A DNA stretch of 64,000 nt from VYFG01 sp965203365 (GCA_965203365.1 OZ241878.1:806001-870000), one strand, 5' to 3'. Counted from the first letter of the stretch, positions 1 through 10,124 are shown. Translations and numbers: made by a program. The notes: generated by a model from the letters alone, not told the origin.

Positions 1-404
1 ACCAGGACACCGGGTGTCGACGATGCGTCGTTCCATTGGGTTCGTCCGTGTGACCCAGACCCACATGGATGTTTGCGAGACAGTGGCCGCATGACCCATG
101 ATCAGGACCCTCTCTCAATGGTCTCACTCAAAAACCCTCGGCGTTTGGCGGCCCCTCAGCGCATATTCGATCCACCCCCCAAGACCCTGCTTCATGACTG
201 CGACATGATGGTGAGGGAATCGGTAGTGGGGTTGGGGCAGCGATGCGTATGACGGCGGTTCTTGGTCCCATGGATGGCGACCACGCCAGCCATACTCCAG
301 CCGTCGTACGACAGACGGTATCGCTTGTCATGATTCCGCCAATGTCCTTACAATCAGCGGTGCGGTCACAACTTGACCCATAATCCCCATCATTTGTGTA
401 ATCC
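1..404. other. Intergenic start of window
   Basis: No gene is supported here. The open frames on both strands have no recognisable motif, and the minus-strand one runs into the front of icmF. The only signal seen is a sigma70-like promoter close to icmF, listed separately. Confidence 0.5.
325..354 (+). promoter_or_regulatory. Candidate sigma70 promoter of icmF
   Basis: TTGTCA and TACAAT lie 18 bases apart, close to the -35 TTGACA and -10 TATAAT consensus. The predicted start point would be roughly 45 bases before the icmF ATG. Seen by eye only; no transcript evidence. Confidence 0.4.
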
Positions 405-3400
405 ATGCTCGACAAGGTCCAGACATCGTTGGCGGAGGTCGATTCTTCTCATCAGGTGCCGCATATCCGATTCATCACGGCCGCTAGTCTGTTTGATGGA
501 CACGATGCCGCCATCAATATCATGCGTCGGATCCTCCAGGATCAGCGGGTCGAGGTGATTCACCTGGGACACAACCGTTCGGTCGAGGAGATCGTGACCG
601 CTGCACTTCAGGAAGATGCCCAGGCGATCGCCGTCAGTTCCTATCAGGGCGGTCATATCGAATATCTCAAGTACATGGTGGACCGACTGCATGAGCGCGG
701 CGGCGAGGATATCCGGATTTTTGCAGGTGGGGGCGGTGTCATCATTCCGGCGGAAATCCGGGAACTGCAGGAATATGGGTTGACGCGGGTATATTCCCCC
801 GAAGACGGCCAAACCTTGGGGTTGGAGGGGATGATCCAGGAGACGGTCCAGCTCAGCGCATTTGATCCCGGTGAAAGAGCCCCTCGCGAAATTGGTGAAT
901 TGTCGGCCACAAACTGGCGGCCGCTGGCGCATTTTCTGACGGCGCTCGAAAACGGAACACTCGACCCAGTTGTGCTGAATCGATTGTGGCAAGCACACGA
1001 GGCTATGGACCGGCCGGTCCCAGTGCTGGGAATCACCGGAACGGGGGGCGCAGGAAAATCCTCGCTGACGGACGAACTGATTCTCCGGTGTCGTCTGGGA
1101 CAGAATGAAGGACTGAAGATCGCGCTCATTGCGGTGGATCCATCGCGCCGCCGAACCGGGGGAGCCTTGCTGGGGGACCGGATTCGCATGAATGCGATCA
1201 GCCATCCCAATATCTTCATGCGGTCAATCGCCACACGCGGGTCCACATCCGACCTGCCCCCGGCGATGTCCGACATGATCGCCGCCTGTCAGGTGGCGGG
1301 CTTTGATCTCGTCATCGTCGAAACGCCGGGAATTGGCCAAGGCAGTACTGCCATCACAGATTTGGTCAATGTCTCGTTATATGTGATGACTCCAGAGTAC
1401 GGGGCCCAGAGTCAACTGGAAAAGATCGACATGCTGGATTTCGCGGATCTCGTGGCGATCAACAAGTTCGACCGTCGAGGCGCCCAGGATGCCTATCGGG
1501 ATGTGTGCAAGCAGGTGCAGCGCAATCGGAAACGGTTCGATTTGCCGGTCGATGCCATGCCGGTTTTCGGCACCATTGCCGCACGGTTCAACGATGACGG
1601 CATGACGGCCCTATACCATGAAATCCTGGATCGTCTCTCGGAGGTGGGCTTGTCCGTCCAGGAGGATCGTCTGCCTCGCCCGGGTCAACGCTGCGCCACC
1701 GACCAAACGCCACTGATCCCCCCAGCACGTATCCGCTATCTGAGTGAAATTGCCCAGACGGTTCGGGAGTACAAGACCACGGTTCGTGACCGGGCGGTCC
1801 AGGCCAGGGAACGCCAGCAGTTGCTGGCCTCGAAATCCCTCCTCAAGGCCGCAGGGGAGCCGATGCCCGAGGCTCTGGATGCCTTGGTGGCTGTCCGGGA
1901 AAAGGCCATGGGCGAAGAAGCTCTGGCCCTGCTCAGGGATTGGCCTGATCGCGTTCAGAGGAATCGGCAGGATGAACTGATGATCCGGGTCCGTGATCAG
2001 GAGATCTGCAGTCCACTCAAACGTACCACATTGTCGGGCACACGCTTATCTCGAGTCGCCTTGCCACCCTATGAGGACCATGGCGAATTGCTGCGCTGGC
2101 TGATGCTGGAAAATCTCCCCGGCAGTTTTCCGTTTACCGCTGGCGTCTTTGCATTCAAGCGGGAGAATGAAGCCCCGACCCGAATGTTTGCCGGAGAAGG
2201 CGATGCCTTTCGGACCAACCAACGGTTTCGACAACTATCGGCTCATGCGCCAGCCAAACGGTTGTCGACGGCATTCGATTCGGTCACGCTGTACGGATGT
2301 GATCCGGATACGCGTCCCGACATCTATGGCAAGGTCGGCAATTCGGGCGTTTCCATCGCCACCCTGGACGACATGAAGGGACTCTATGACGGCTTCGACC
2401 TGTGCGATCCCATGACCTCCGTATCGATGACGATCAATGGTCCGGCTCCCATGATCCTGGCGATGTTCCTCAATGCTGCCATCGATCAGCAGATGGCACA
2501 GTTCCAAGCCCAAAACGAACGGGAACCGACTCATCAGGAAGTCGAATCCCTGCGTCGATGGACATTGGAAAATGTCCGGGGCACCGTGCAGGCCGATATC
2601 CTGAAAGAGGATCAGGGACAAAACACCTGCATCTTCTCCACGGAGTTTGCCCTCAAGCTGATGGGGGACATTCAGGAATATTTTGTCGAACACCGGATCC
2701 GCAACTTCTACTCGGTCTCCATCTCCGGTTACCACATTGCCGAAGCGGGGGCCAATCCCATTTCCCAACTGGCCTTCACGCTCTCCAATGGATTTACGTA
2801 TGTGGAGAGTTATCTGGCCCGGGGCATGGCGATTGATGACTTTGCCCCCAATCTGTCGTTCTTCTTCAGTAACGGGATGGATCCCGAATACACCGTGATG
2901 GGCCGGGTGGCCCGTCGGATCTGGGCGGTCACCCTGCGGGACCGCTACGGGGCGAACGAACGTTCCCAGAAGCTCAAATATCATATCCAGACCTCTGGAA
3001 GGTCCCTGCATGCCCAAGAGATGGATTTCAATGATATTCGCACCACCCTGCAGGCATTGATTGCCGTGTACGATCACTGCAACAGCCTGCATACCAATGC
3101 CTATGACGAAGCGATTACCACGCCGACGGAAGCATCGGTTCGTCGGGCGCTGGCCATCCAGATGATCATCAATCAGGAATGGGGGCTGGCTGGTAACGAA
3201 AACCCGAACCAAGGTAGCTTCATCATCGAGGAACTGACCGAGCTAGTGGAAGAGGCGGTGCTGATGGAGTTTGAGCGAATTTGCGAACGGGGCGGTGTGC
3301 TGGGGGCCATGGAGACCGGTTATCAGCGTGGCCAGATCCAGGATCAGTCCTTGGAATACGAACATCGCAAGCATGATCGGTCATTGCCCATCATTGGCGT

Positions 3401-3674
3401 CAATACCTTCGTGCGCAAGGGCGAAACGGAGAGAAGAGAGGTCGAATTGGCCCGGTCCAGCGAGGAGGAAAAGCAAAGTCAGATAAGACGTCTGCGGGAA
3501 TTTCACACGCGGAACCAGGATCAGGCCGAAGATGCGCTCCAAAAGGTCCGTCTGGCAGTGCTGGAGAACCGGAATATCTTCACCGAGTTGATGGAGGCTG
3601 TCCGACATTGCTCCCTGGGCCAGATTTCCGAGGTGCTCTACCAGGTGGGTGGCCAGTACCGAAGGAATATGTAA
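405..3674 (+). CDS. icmF: Fused isobutyryl-CoA mutase (IcmF)
   Basis: Adenosylcobalamin enzyme that interconverts isobutyryl-CoA and n-butyryl-CoA in the cytoplasm. One chain of 1,089 residues holds three parts: a B12-binding domain (about 20-150; DGHDAA places the axial ligand at H33), a MeaB-type G-protein chaperone (about 200-430; P-loop GTGGAGKS at 212-219) and the mutase barrel (about 560-1089; H777 in SGYHIAEAGA). Methylmalonyl-CoA mutases carry Tyr and Arg where this protein has F595 (RMFAGEG) and Q739 (DQGQNTC). That pattern argues for isobutyryl-CoA rather than methylmalonyl-CoA. Length is normal for the fused family. No strong ribosome-binding site precedes the ATG. Some IcmF proteins also act on isovaleryl- or pivalyl-CoA, which cannot be decided here. 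The acyl-CoA ligase and transporter genes downstream fit a branched acyl-CoA role. Confidence 0.93.
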   Translation: MLDKVQTSLAEVDSSHQVPHIRFITAASLFDGHDAAINIMRRILQDQRVEVIHLGHNRSVEEIVTAALQEDAQAIAVSSYQGGHIEYLKYMVDRLHERGGEDIRIFAGGGGVIIPAEIRELQEYGLTRVYSPEDGQTLGLEGMIQETVQLSAFDPGERAPREIGELSATNWRPLAHFLTALENGTLDPVVLNRLWQAHEAMDRPVPVLGITGTGGAGKSSLTDELILRCRLGQNEGLKIALIAVDPSRRRTGGALLGDRIRMNAISHPNIFMRSIATRGSTSDLPPAMSDMIAACQVAGFDLVIVETPGIGQGSTAITDLVNVSLYVMTPEYGAQSQLEKIDMLDFADLVAINKFDRRGAQDAYRDVCKQVQRNRKRFDLPVDAMPVFGTIAARFNDDGMTALYHEILDRLSEVGLSVQEDRLPRPGQRCATDQTPLIPPARIRYLSEIAQTVREYKTTVRDRAVQARERQQLLASKSLLKAAGEPMPEALDALVAVREKAMGEEALALLRDWPDRVQRNRQDELMIRVRDQEICSPLKRTTLSGTRLSRVALPPYEDHGELLRWLMLENLPGSFPFTAGVFAFKRENEAPTRMFAGEGDAFRTNQRFRQLSAHAPAKRLSTAFDSVTLYGCDPDTRPDIYGKVGNSGVSIATLDDMKGLYDGFDLCDPMTSVSMTINGPAPMILAMFLNAAIDQQMAQFQAQNEREPTHQEVESLRRWTLENVRGTVQADILKEDQGQNTCIFSTEFALKLMGDIQEYFVEHRIRNFYSVSISGYHIAEAGANPISQLAFTLSNGFTYVESYLARGMAIDDFAPNLSFFFSNGMDPEYTVMGRVARRIWAVTLRDRYGANERSQKLKYHIQTSGRSLHAQEMDFNDIRTTLQALIAVYDHCNSLHTNAYDEAITTPTEASVRRALAIQMIINQEWGLAGNENPNQGSFIIEELTELVEEAVLMEFERICERGGVLGAMETGYQRGQIQDQSLEYEHRKHDRSLPIIGVNTFVRKGETERREVELARSSEEEKQSQIRRLREFHTRNQDQAEDALQKVRLAVLENRNIFTELMEAVRHCSLGQISEVLYQVGGQYRRNM

Positions 3675-3824
3675 TTCGGGGATGTTGGCTCGCAATCAGG
3701 TGAATTGCCGGGGCACAATGCGTCGGGAACAATGGCATACTGCCATAATCTGCGCTATGATGAAGCCCCTCGAAAGGATGATAAAAATCGTGCGGCTGTT
3801 TGGCCGAATCGATGGCACATCACA

Positions 3825-5801
3825 ATGACCGATCACCCACCCGCCCTGATGAACATCTCCTCCGGGATGCCAGATACCTTCCCCAAGCTGTTGATCCGCA
3901 ATGCACAACAGTTCTCGGATCGGCCAGCCGTGAGGGAAAAGGAATACGGCATCTGGCAGACCTGGACCTGGCGGCAAGTCAAGGAGGAGGTCTTCGTCCT
4001 GGCGGCCGGATTGCATACCCTGGGGTTTCTTGCCGGGGACAAGCTGGCCATCATCGGTCGCAATCGTCCCCGACTGTACTGGGGGATCACCGCAGCGCAG
4101 TGTCTGGGAGGCATCCCGGTGCCGATCTACGCCGACTCGGTCGCGGAAGAAATGGAGTATGTGCTCAACCATGCCGGGGTTCGTTTTGTACTGGCGGAAG
4201 ATCAGGAACAGGTGGACAAGGTGCTGGAGGTCGCAGGGCGTGTGGACGGCCTGGAGCAGATCATTTACGATGACCCACGGGGACTGCGGGACTATGATCA
4301 AGACAATTTGCAGGCTTATGCTGCTGTACAACATCAGGGGCGGGAACGGCTGACTGAGGGAGCGGGCTGGCTTGATGAATCCATTGCCAACGGTCAGGGA
4401 GCCGATGTCGGTATTTTCCTGTACACCTCAGGGACTACCGGCCAGCCCAAGGGAGTGGTGCTGACCAATGACAACATTATCATCACTTCCCGTAATAGCG
4501 TGGTGTTCGACCACTTGACCGAGAATGAGGAAACGCTGAGTTACTTACCCATGGCTTGGGTCGGGGACCACATTTTTTCCTATGGCCAAGCCTATGTGGC
4601 TGGCTTTTGCATCAACTGCCCCGAAAGTGAGGAAACGGTCTCTACCGACCTGCGGGAAATCGGTCCAACGTACTATTTCGCTCCCCCTCGAGTCTTTGAA
4701 GGAATCTTGACCCATGTGATGATCCGTATGGAAGATGCCAGTCGGTTCAAGCAGAAACTGTTCCATTACTTCATGCAGGTCGCTCGAAAAACCGGCGTTC
4801 AGCTGCTCAACGGGGAATCAGTGTCGTGGGTGGATAAACTGCAATACTGGGTGGGCAATCTCTTGATCTATGCGCCCTTGAAAAACACCATGGGGTTCAG
4901 TCGGATCAAGTTGGCCTACACCGCCGGTGAGGCGATCGGTCCGGAGATCTTTGACTTCTATCGATCCCTCGGCATCAATATCAAGCAACTCTACGGCCAG
5001 ACCGAAGCGGCGGTCTTTGTCACCATCCAACCCGATGGCGAGGTGTTCGCCGATACGGTGGGAATACCGGCCCCGGAAGTGGAAATCAAGATCACGGAAG
5101 CCGGTGAAGTGGTCTATCACGGCCCGGGAGTGTTTCAGCATTATCACAAGAACCCGGAAGCGACCCGGGAAACCAAGGATGCCGAGGGTTGGGTCCATAC
5201 GGGGGATGCCGGTTATTTTGATGACCGGGGACATCTGCACATCATCGACCGGGCCAAGGATGTCGGCCGACTGAATGATGGTTCCCTGTTTGCCCCCAAG
5301 TATCTGGAAAACAAGCTGAAGTTCTTCCCACAGATCAAGGAGGCGGTGACCTTCGGTCATGGTCGCGACTATGTGACGGCTTTTGTCAATATCGACCTCG
5401 ACGCGGTCGGCAACTGGGCGGAGCGCAACAGCATTCCCTATGCCAGCTATCAGGAATTGGCGGGGCGGGCTGAGGTGTACCGCATGATGGAAGCCAATAT
5501 CCGCCAGACCAATGCCGGTCTGGCCGCCGACTCCCAGATGTGCGGCTCGCAGATTCGTCGGTTTCTGATTCTGCACAAGGAATTGGACCCGGACGATGGG
5601 GAAATGACGCGCACCCGCAAGGTCAGACGAAACATCATCCAGGACAAATATCAGACCTTGGTGGAATCCTTGTATGAGGGTCAAACCTCCTGTCCGATTC
5701 GCACCGAAGTGACATTCGAAGACGGTCGCAAGGGATACATTGAGGCGGATGTGAAAATTCACGACGTGGAAGTTTTTCCACCCACCAAGAAGTCTGCGTA
5801 A
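3825..5801 (+). CDS. AMP-binding long-chain-type acyl-CoA synthetase
   Basis: ATP-dependent acid:CoA ligase of the ANL superfamily, 658 residues, cytoplasmic or membrane-associated. The adenylate-binding loop YTSGTTGQPKG lies near residues 200-210. The hinge region GWVHTGDAG...IIDRAKD lies near 455-480 and ends in DVGRLNDG, as in the long-chain (FAA1/FadD15-like) branch. The frame stays open for 40 codons upstream, but homologues begin close to the FPKLLIRNAQ block, so the ATG that gives MTDHPPALMN is preferred. No good ribosome-binding site separates the options. It ends 10 bases before the first importer gene and is probably co-transcribed with it, so it likely activates the imported acid. 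The exact substrate chain is unknown. Confidence 0.85.
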   Translation: MTDHPPALMNISSGMPDTFPKLLIRNAQQFSDRPAVREKEYGIWQTWTWRQVKEEVFVLAAGLHTLGFLAGDKLAIIGRNRPRLYWGITAAQCLGGIPVPIYADSVAEEMEYVLNHAGVRFVLAEDQEQVDKVLEVAGRVDGLEQIIYDDPRGLRDYDQDNLQAYAAVQHQGRERLTEGAGWLDESIANGQGADVGIFLYTSGTTGQPKGVVLTNDNIIITSRNSVVFDHLTENEETLSYLPMAWVGDHIFSYGQAYVAGFCINCPESEETVSTDLREIGPTYYFAPPRVFEGILTHVMIRMEDASRFKQKLFHYFMQVARKTGVQLLNGESVSWVDKLQYWVGNLLIYAPLKNTMGFSRIKLAYTAGEAIGPEIFDFYRSLGINIKQLYGQTEAAVFVTIQPDGEVFADTVGIPAPEVEIKITEAGEVVYHGPGVFQHYHKNPEATRETKDAEGWVHTGDAGYFDDRGHLHIIDRAKDVGRLNDGSLFAPKYLENKLKFFPQIKEAVTFGHGRDYVTAFVNIDLDAVGNWAERNSIPYASYQELAGRAEVYRMMEANIRQTNAGLAADSQMCGSQIRRFLILHKELDPDDGEMTRTRKVRRNIIQDKYQTLVESLYEGQTSCPIRTEVTFEDGRKGYIEADVKIHDVEVFPPTKKSA

Positions 5802-5811
5802 GACTCACCAG

Positions 5812-6603
5812 ATGAATTCATCCGCTCCGGCCAGCGAAATTCTTTTGGATCTGCGGAATCTTTCCCTGTCCTTTGGCGGGGTCAAGGCACTGGTCGATAT
5901 CAGTTTCAATATTTACAAGGGCGAGATTCGGGCCATCATCGGACCCAATGGAGCCGGGAAGAGTTCCATGCTCAATGTGATCAATGGGTTTTATCATCCC
6001 CAGCAAGGCGAAGTCTGGTTTGATGGTCAACTGCGCGGTCCCTTGAAACCCCATCAAATTGCCCGTCAGGGCATTGCACGGACATTCCAGAATATTGCGC
6101 TTTTTCGCGGCATGAGCACGCTGGACAACCTGATGACCGGTCGGATGACCCACATGCGGGAGAACCTGTTCTGGCAGGCTCTCTGGAAGGGGCGGGCGGA
6201 AAAAGAAGAACTGGCCCACCGAGAACGGGTGGAACACATCATTGACTTTCTGGAAATCCAGTCCATCCGTAAGACGCCGGTGGGAAAGCTCGCCTATGGT
6301 CTGCAAAAACGAGTCGAACTCGGCCGGGCCCTGGCCGCAGAATCCAAGTTGCTGCTGCTCGACGAACCCATGGCCGGGATGAATCTGGAGGAAAAGGAAG
6401 ATATGTGCCGGTTCGTGCTCGATGTCCACGACCAGTTCGGGACCACCATTGCCTTGATCGAGCATGACATGGGGGTCGTGATGGATATCGCAGATCGGGT
6501 GGTGGTCCTGGATTATGGCCGGAAAATCGGGGATGGGTTGCCGGACGAAGTGCGCAACAACAAGGATGTGATCGATGCCTATCTGGGTGTGGCCCACGAC
6601 TGA
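5812..6603 (+). CDS. livG: Branched-chain-type ABC importer ATPase (LivG)
   Basis: Cytoplasmic ATPase subunit of a HAAT-family (branched-chain amino acid type) ABC importer, 263 residues. Walker A is GPNGAGKS at 44-51, Walker B is LLLLDEPMAGM, and the signature region reads LAYGLQKRVELGRAL, the degenerate form usual in LivG. The switch-His motif is ALIEHDMGVVM. It is followed after 3 bases by the permease gene, so the cluster is read as one operon. The neighbouring acyl-CoA ligases suggest that the cargo is a carboxylic acid rather than an amino acid. That is inference from context, as in other liv-type clusters that carry AMP-ligase genes. Confidence 0.88.
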   Translation: MNSSAPASEILLDLRNLSLSFGGVKALVDISFNIYKGEIRAIIGPNGAGKSSMLNVINGFYHPQQGEVWFDGQLRGPLKPHQIARQGIARTFQNIALFRGMSTLDNLMTGRMTHMRENLFWQALWKGRAEKEELAHRERVEHIIDFLEIQSIRKTPVGKLAYGLQKRVELGRALAAESKLLLLDEPMAGMNLEEKEDMCRFVLDVHDQFGTTIALIEHDMGVVMDIADRVVVLDYGRKIGDGLPDEVRNNKDVIDAYLGVAHD

Positions 6604-6606
6604 ATC

Positions 6607-7608
6607 ATGAGTCCGACTGTTCTGTATACCATTGAGGTGATCCTGAACGGCCTGATGGCCGGGGTGATGTATTCCTTGGTGGCCTTGGGCTTTGTGTTGA
6701 TTTTCAAGGCGTCGGCCATTTTCAATTACGCCCAGGGGGTGATGTGTCTGTTCGCGGCCTTGACGCTGGTTGGCTTCCAGACCGGTCAAATCCCGTTCTC
6801 GCATTTGATCAATGTGATTTTCGGCACCGACTATCATCATTGGGGCTCCGGGATGAATACCGCCCTGGCGATACTGCTCACCATGTTGGTCATGATTCTC
6901 CTCGCCTGGCTCGTGGAAAAGCTGGTCTTGCGATTCCTCGTTAACCAGGAGCCCATCATTCTTTTCATGGCGACCATTGGTTTGGCCTTTTTCCTGGAAG
7001 GTCTCGGTGACCTGATGTGGGGGGCGAATATCAAGGTGCTGGATGTCGGTCTGCCATCCGGGGGATCGTTCTGGTGGGAGGATGTCACCAAGACGTGGGC
7101 GGCGGCGGGTTCGGAGTACTACGGCATGTACATTGATGTCCTGGATGTCTGGGCAGCGGTCATTGCGATCGTGCTGGTGATTATCCTGACCGTGTTTTCC
7201 CAAGTGACCAAGACCGGTCGGGCCCTGCGGGCGGTCGCTGATGATCACCAGGCGGCCTTGACCGTCGGCATCTCCCTTCGCACCATTTGGGTGGTGGTCT
7301 GGGCGATCGCCGGATTTGTGGCCTTGGTGGCCGGCATCATGTGGGGTGCCAAGTCGGGGGTTCAGTTCTCGCTGTCCCTGATTGCCCTCAAGGCGTTGCC
7401 GGTGTTGATTCTAGGGGGCTTCACCTCCATCCCCGGGGCGATCATCGGGGGACTGATTATCGGTGTCGGGGAGAAGCTGTTTGAGTTTACCATTGGCCCC
7501 ATGATCGGTGGGGCGACAGAAAACTGGTTTGCCTACGTGCTGGCGCTGGTGTTCCTGATGTTCCGTCCTCAGGGTCTGTTTGGTGAAAAAATCATTGAGA
7601 GGGTATAG
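6607..7608 (+). CDS. livH: Branched-chain-type ABC permease (LivH)
   Basis: Inner-membrane permease of the same importer, 333 residues with about eight hydrophobic segments. It opens with the LivH-type block LNGLMAGVMYSLVALGFVLI. The conserved cytoplasmic loop TGRALRAVADDHQAA contacts the ATPase, and GGFTSIPGAIIGGLIIG is typical of the family C-terminal half. The stop codon (TAG) abuts the ATG of the next permease gene directly, which implies translational coupling. Confidence 0.88.
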   Translation: MSPTVLYTIEVILNGLMAGVMYSLVALGFVLIFKASAIFNYAQGVMCLFAALTLVGFQTGQIPFSHLINVIFGTDYHHWGSGMNTALAILLTMLVMILLAWLVEKLVLRFLVNQEPIILFMATIGLAFFLEGLGDLMWGANIKVLDVGLPSGGSFWWEDVTKTWAAAGSEYYGMYIDVLDVWAAVIAIVLVIILTVFSQVTKTGRALRAVADDHQAALTVGISLRTIWVVVWAIAGFVALVAGIMWGAKSGVQFSLSLIALKALPVLILGGFTSIPGAIIGGLIIGVGEKLFEFTIGPMIGGATENWFAYVLALVFLMFRPQGLFGEKIIERV

Positions 7609-8685
7609 ATGTTTTATCGGGAAGTCGGCGATTTCAAGACCAGCTACGCGGCAGACCAGCAGACGTTTCCCATTGTGTTTGACCGCTGGTCGGTCCGGGT
7701 ACTGGTGCTGGCGGCTTTTCTGGTGGTTCCGTTCCTGATCAACGACTACTGGGAAAAATCCATCCTGCTGCCCTTCTTGATCTGGTCTCTGGCAGCTTTG
7801 GGGCTGAACATCCTGACCGGTTATTGCGGTCAGCTGAGTCTGGGGACCGGGGGGTTTATGGCAGTGGGGGCCTATGCCTGCTACAAGATCACCACCGGGA
7901 TGCCGGAGTTGAACCTCCTGCTGGTGATCCTGCTGTCGGGCGGGGTGACCGCCCTGGTCGGCATTGTGTTCGGCTTGCCCAGCCTGAGAATCAAGGGCTT
8001 CTATCTGGCGGTCGCGACGCTCGCCTCGCAGTTCTTCTTGGTGTGGCTGTTCAACAAGGTTCCCTGGTTCTACAACTATTCGGCCTCCGGACAGATCAAC
8101 ATGCCGGAACGGGAACTCTTCGGCATCATTGTCAGTGGACCCAAGGCCGAACCCTGGGCCACCTATCTCCTGGCACTGATAATCGTGGCCGTTTTTGCGA
8201 TGGTCGCCCGAAATCTTACGCGGGGCCGACTGGGTCGGTCCTGGATGGCGATTCGAGACATGGATATTGCGGCGGAAATTATCGGTGTTCCGCCCCTGCA
8301 GACCAAGCTGTTGGCTTTCGCCATCAGTTCGTTTTATATCGGCTTGGCGGGCGCCCTGTTTTTTGGCATCTATCTGGGGGCGATCGAGCCGACCGAGGCC
8401 TTCGGAATCGACAAGTCCTTTCTGGTGCTGTTCATGATCATCATTGGCGGTCTGGGCTCCATTGCTGGGTCGTTCATTGGGGCCGCGTTTATGGTACTTT
8501 TACCGGTCTTGTTCAAAAATGTGATGGTCGGTAGTTTCGGCTGGCCCACGGATACCGTGCAGCATTTTATTTTCATGCTGGTAGGGGGTCTGATCATGTT
8601 TTTCCTGATTGTGGAACCCCACGGTCTCGCGCAATTGTGGCGTGTCACGCGGGAAAAACTGCGTCTCTGGCCCTTTCCGCATTAA
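7609..8685 (+). CDS. livM: Branched-chain-type ABC permease (LivM)
   Basis: Second inner-membrane permease, 358 residues. The LivM hallmark LGLNILTGYCGQLSLGTGGF is followed by the ATPase-contact loop LGRSWMAIRDMDIAAEIIG and the GGLGSIAGSFIGAAF block. The start directly follows the livH stop, and GAGAGGG just upstream can serve as the ribosome-binding site. Together with LivH it forms the translocation channel. Confidence 0.88.
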   Translation: MFYREVGDFKTSYAADQQTFPIVFDRWSVRVLVLAAFLVVPFLINDYWEKSILLPFLIWSLAALGLNILTGYCGQLSLGTGGFMAVGAYACYKITTGMPELNLLLVILLSGGVTALVGIVFGLPSLRIKGFYLAVATLASQFFLVWLFNKVPWFYNYSASGQINMPERELFGIIVSGPKAEPWATYLLALIIVAVFAMVARNLTRGRLGRSWMAIRDMDIAAEIIGVPPLQTKLLAFAISSFYIGLAGALFFGIYLGAIEPTEAFGIDKSFLVLFMIIIGGLGSIAGSFIGAAFMVLLPVLFKNVMVGSFGWPTDTVQHFIFMLVGGLIMFFLIVEPHGLAQLWRVTREKLRLWPFPH

Positions 8686-8731
8686 ATCTTAAGCAAACAA
8701 ATACTATACAAATCAATATTATAGGAGAATC

Positions 8732-10027
8732 ATGATGAAAATTAGACAACTGACAGCTGGACTCTTGGCTGCGGCCATGATCGGCGGTAGTGGCACCGTC
8801 TCCGCCGATCTGACCTTCCCGTCGCTCAGCTACCGCACGGGCCCGTATGCCCCGAACGGAATTCCGTTTGCCGATGGGTATGCGGACTACTTTACGCTGC
8901 TCAACGAACGCGACGGCGGGATAGGAGGTGAACGGGTCAATCTGATCGAATGTGAAACGGGGTACAACACTGAAAAGGGCGTGGAATGCTACGAATCGAC
9001 CAAGGGGCAGGGATCGCTGGTTTATCAGCCATTGTCCACCGGCATCACCTATCAGTTGATCCCCAAGGCCACGGCCGATGATATCCCGGTGCTTTCCAGT
9101 GGTTATGGGCGGACTTCAGCGGCCAATGGCACGGTCTTCAGCCACATCTTCAATTTCCCCGGAACCTATTGGGATGCGGCTTCCATCATCGTCAAGCATA
9201 TTCTGGATGAGGAAGAAGGGGATCTGAAAGGCAAATCGTTGGCACTGGTCTATCACAACTCGGCGTATGGCAAGGAACCCATCCGCACGTTGGAAGAACT
9301 CTCCAAAAAGCATGGCTTCAACCTGACGTTGTTGCCGGTCGACCATCCGGGACAGGAGCAGAAATCCCAATGGCTGCAAATCCGCCGGGAACGCCCGGAC
9401 TATGTGCTCATGTGGGGTTGGGGGGTCATGAATCAGGTCGCGATCCAGGAAGCCGCGAACATTCGCTATCCGATGGATCATTTCATTGGCGTGTGGTGGT
9501 CGGCCTCCGAAAACGATGTGCTTCCGGCTGGTGAAGGTTCCCATGGCTACAAGGCGATCAACTTTCACAATGTGGGCGGTGACTTTCCCATCTATGACGA
9601 TATGAGGAAATATGTCGTCGATGCGGGTAAGGCAGCCGGCGACGGCACGAATCTGGGGACGGTGCTGTATAACCGCGGAGTGTATGCGGCGGTGCTGGCT
9701 TCCGAAGCGGCTCGGACTGCGCAGCGCATCCACGGCGTGACCGATATTACCCCCGCCCAGATGCGTGACGGGCTGGAAGCCTTGAAGATTGACCAAAACC
9801 GGATGGCGGAGCTGGGACTGCCCAACTTCGGTCCGGATATCCACGTGACCTGCGCCAGTCATGGAGGTCCCGGCCAAGCGGCCATTCAGCAGTGGGATGC
9901 GTCGACCCAGACCTGGTCGCTCATCACCGAGTTCACCGGAGCGGACCGAGAGGTGGTGGATGCCTTGATCATGGAAGACTCCGCAGCCTATGCGGCCGAG
10001 AACGAAATTACCCCTCGGGAGTGCTGA
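8732..10027 (+). CDS. Periplasmic substrate-binding protein of the Liv-type importer
   Basis: Soluble binding protein of 431 residues with a cleavable signal peptide. MMKIRQ is followed by the hydrophobic LTAGLLAAAMIGG and a likely cleavage after VSA. It belongs to the Leu/Ile/Val-binding type I fold: YGKEPIRTLEELSKKHGF and the ILDEEEGDLKGKSLALVYHN block are typical of the aromatic- or acid-binding branch. AGGAG a few bases upstream supports this start; the ATG one codon later is equally possible. The ligand cannot be read from sequence. A strong hairpin lies between this gene and livF, as often seen after binding-protein genes. Confidence 0.85.
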   Translation: MMKIRQLTAGLLAAAMIGGSGTVSADLTFPSLSYRTGPYAPNGIPFADGYADYFTLLNERDGGIGGERVNLIECETGYNTEKGVECYESTKGQGSLVYQPLSTGITYQLIPKATADDIPVLSSGYGRTSAANGTVFSHIFNFPGTYWDAASIIVKHILDEEEGDLKGKSLALVYHNSAYGKEPIRTLEELSKKHGFNLTLLPVDHPGQEQKSQWLQIRRERPDYVLMWGWGVMNQVAIQEAANIRYPMDHFIGVWWSASENDVLPAGEGSHGYKAINFHNVGGDFPIYDDMRKYVVDAGKAAGDGTNLGTVLYNRGVYAAVLASEAARTAQRIHGVTDITPAQMRDGLEALKIDQNRMAELGLPNFGPDIHVTCASHGGPGQAAIQQWDASTQTWSLITEFTGADREVVDALIMEDSAAYAAENEITPREC

Positions 10028-10052
10028 CCGGGGGCCTGTCTCTGGGAGGCAA

Positions 10053-10080
10053 GCGATGGCCGGTCTTCATCGGCCGTCGC
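10053..10080 (+). promoter_or_regulatory. Stem-loop between binding-protein gene and livF
   Basis: GCGATGGCCG and CGGCCGTCGC form a ten-pair stem (one G-U) around an eight-base loop, 25 bases after the binding-protein stop. No T-run follows, so it is more likely an mRNA-stabilising or attenuating hairpin than a full terminator. It may let the binding protein be made in excess over the ATPase encoded downstream. Confidence 0.55.
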
Positions 10081-10124
10081 TCTCTCCGTCAAGTACTCCT
10101 GTCACCTGACCACCGCCGCTGGCC

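Noticed and set aside
2235..3212. 325-codon minus-strand frame opposite icmF
   Set aside because: Antisense shadow of a well-supported gene with no motifs of its own.
5818..7248. 476-codon minus-strand frame opposite livG and livH
   Set aside because: It spans two real genes and is rich in His, Gln and Asp, as expected of an antisense shadow.
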